Notes under the pieces: model-generated
The model's database searches: none
Told to the model about the DNA's origin: nothing
Seen by the model: the letters and a program-made list of their open reading frames with translations, nothing else
Position numbers and translations under genes: made by a program
In this document: in pieces, positions 4,831-5,595 of the stretch
Position numbering within the stretch: position 1 is the stretch's first letter
How the letters are laid out: the number at the start of each line of letters is the position of its first letter
Assembly: GCA_947632425.1 (NCBI GenBank)
Contig: CANRPG010000134.1
Location: 1-5,595, forward strand
Direction of reading: 5' to 3'
Source: an uncultured Clostridia bacterium
GTDB taxonomy: Bacteria; Bacillota; Clostridia; Oscillospirales; Ruminococcaceae
Length of the DNA stretch: 5,595 nucleotides

Positions 4831-5595
4831 ATGAAACTTGGTATGGTAGGTCTGCCGAATGTAGGCAAAAGTACGCTGTTTAACGCCCTTACAAATGCAG
4901 GGGCTGAATCTGCAAACTACCCGTTTTGCACGATAGAAAAAAATGTGGGTATAGTGTCAGTGCCTGATGCAAGGCTGGATAAACTCGCCGAGATGTACAG
5001 CCCCGAAAAGTTCACGCCTGCAACGCTTGAATTTGTTGACATTGCAGGGCTTGTAAAGGGAGCATCGAAGGGCGAGGGTCTTGGCAATAAATTTCTTGCG
5101 GATATAAGGGAAGTTGACGCCATTGTTCACGTGGTGCGCTGCTTTGAGGACGTGAACATAATACACGTTGACGGCAGCATTGACCCCAAAAGAGATATAG
5201 AAACAATTGATCTGGAGCTTATACTTTCAGATCTGGAAATGGTGGAAAGGCGTATTGACAGAACAAGAAAGCTTATCAAAGCCGATAAGAAATATCAGGC
5301 GGAGCTTGAAATGCTGGAGGCGCTGAAAGAACACCTTGAAAGCGGCAAGTCGGCGAGGTCTTTCCCGTTTGACGAGGACGGGGCGGAGGCTATAAAAACA
5401 ACGCCGCTGCTCTCGCAAAAGCCTGTTATATATGCCGCCAACCTCTCGGAGGAGGACTTCACAGGCGATATAAACAACAGCGTGCATTACAAGACAGTAT
5501 GCGAGATAGCAAAAGCGGAGGGCTCTGTGGTGCTGCCGATATGCGCACAGATAGAAGCCGAAATATCAGACATGAGCGACGAGGACAAAGCTATG
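4831..5595 (+). CDS. ychF: Ribosome-associated ATPase YchF, C-terminus beyond the window
   Basis: YchF (eukaryotic OLA1) is a cytoplasmic P-loop protein of the Obg family that prefers ATP, binds ribosomes and is linked to stress responses. The 255 visible residues include the P-loop GLPNVGKST at 7-15, the family block NYPFCTIEKNVG at 29-40, the G3 motif DIAGLVKGASKGEGLGNKFL at 70-89, and NLSE at 204-207. The last replaces the NKxD of GTPases and fits ATP use. A charged helical hairpin lies near 125-195, and the G5-like QIEAEIS is at 240-246. Family members have about 365 residues, so roughly 110, including the TGS domain, are cut off by the window edge. The ATG has AAAGGA 10 nt upstream. It lies 22 nt after the permease with no terminator or clear promoter between, so cotranscription is likely. 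Confidence 0.97.
   Translation, partial: MKLGMVGLPNVGKSTLFNALTNAGAESANYPFCTIEKNVGIVSVPDARLDKLAEMYSPEKFTPATLEFVDIAGLVKGASKGEGLGNKFLADIREVDAIVHVVRCFEDVNIIHVDGSIDPKRDIETIDLELILSDLEMVERRIDRTRKLIKADKKYQAELEMLEALKEHLESGKSARSFPFDEDGAEAIKTTPLLSQKPVIYAANLSEEDFTGDINNSVHYKTVCEIAKAEGSVVLPICAQIEAEISDMSDEDKAM

Overview
The window looks like ordinary chromosomal sequence from a low-to-mid-GC member of the Clostridia, most likely an Oscillospiraceae/Ruminococcus-type gut bacterium. The reasons are heavy use of ATA for isoleucine, strong AGGAG-type ribosome sites, compact sigma-A-like promoters with TGC extended -10 elements, a small DUF6514-like protein next to nrdR, and a large FtsX-type permease of the kind common in gut Firmicutes. 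The genus is an inference from style, not from a marker gene. All supported genes lie on the + strand.

Layout. Positions 1-184 hold no gene I can defend. They contain a possible stem-loop structure, a candidate extended -10 element and a short GC hairpin directly before the first gene. Next is a small DUF6514-like protein (185-484). An AT-rich 153-bp regulatory gap (485-637) carries a strong promoter, two NrdR-box-like sites 32 bp apart, a 12-bp inverted repeat with a third partial copy, and a perfect 15-bp palindrome. It drives nrdR (638-1096), the zinc-ribbon/ATP-cone repressor of ribonucleotide reductase genes, which ends at a clear intrinsic terminator (1111-1141). A second promoter of nearly the same design (TTGCAT, 17 bp, TGC-TATAAT) then starts a new unit: an unrecognised four-helix membrane protein with a 123-residue, 45% acidic tail (1218-2015), a 926-residue FtsX-family ABC permease (2028-4808), and the universal GTPase-fold ATPase ychF (4831 to the window edge, truncated).

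How they work together. NrdR probably regulates its own promoter as well as ribonucleotide reductase genes outside the window. The last three genes are separated by only 12 and 22 nt with no terminator between them, so they probably share a transcript. No ABC ATPase is present beside the permease. Its partner must be elsewhere, and the acidic-tailed membrane protein occupies the place where a partner gene might be expected. No tRNA, rRNA, CRISPR array, insertion sequence or phage gene was seen. The most interesting items are the operator cluster before nrdR, the shortened zinc ribbon of NrdR, and the acidic-tail protein paired with an ATPase-less permease.
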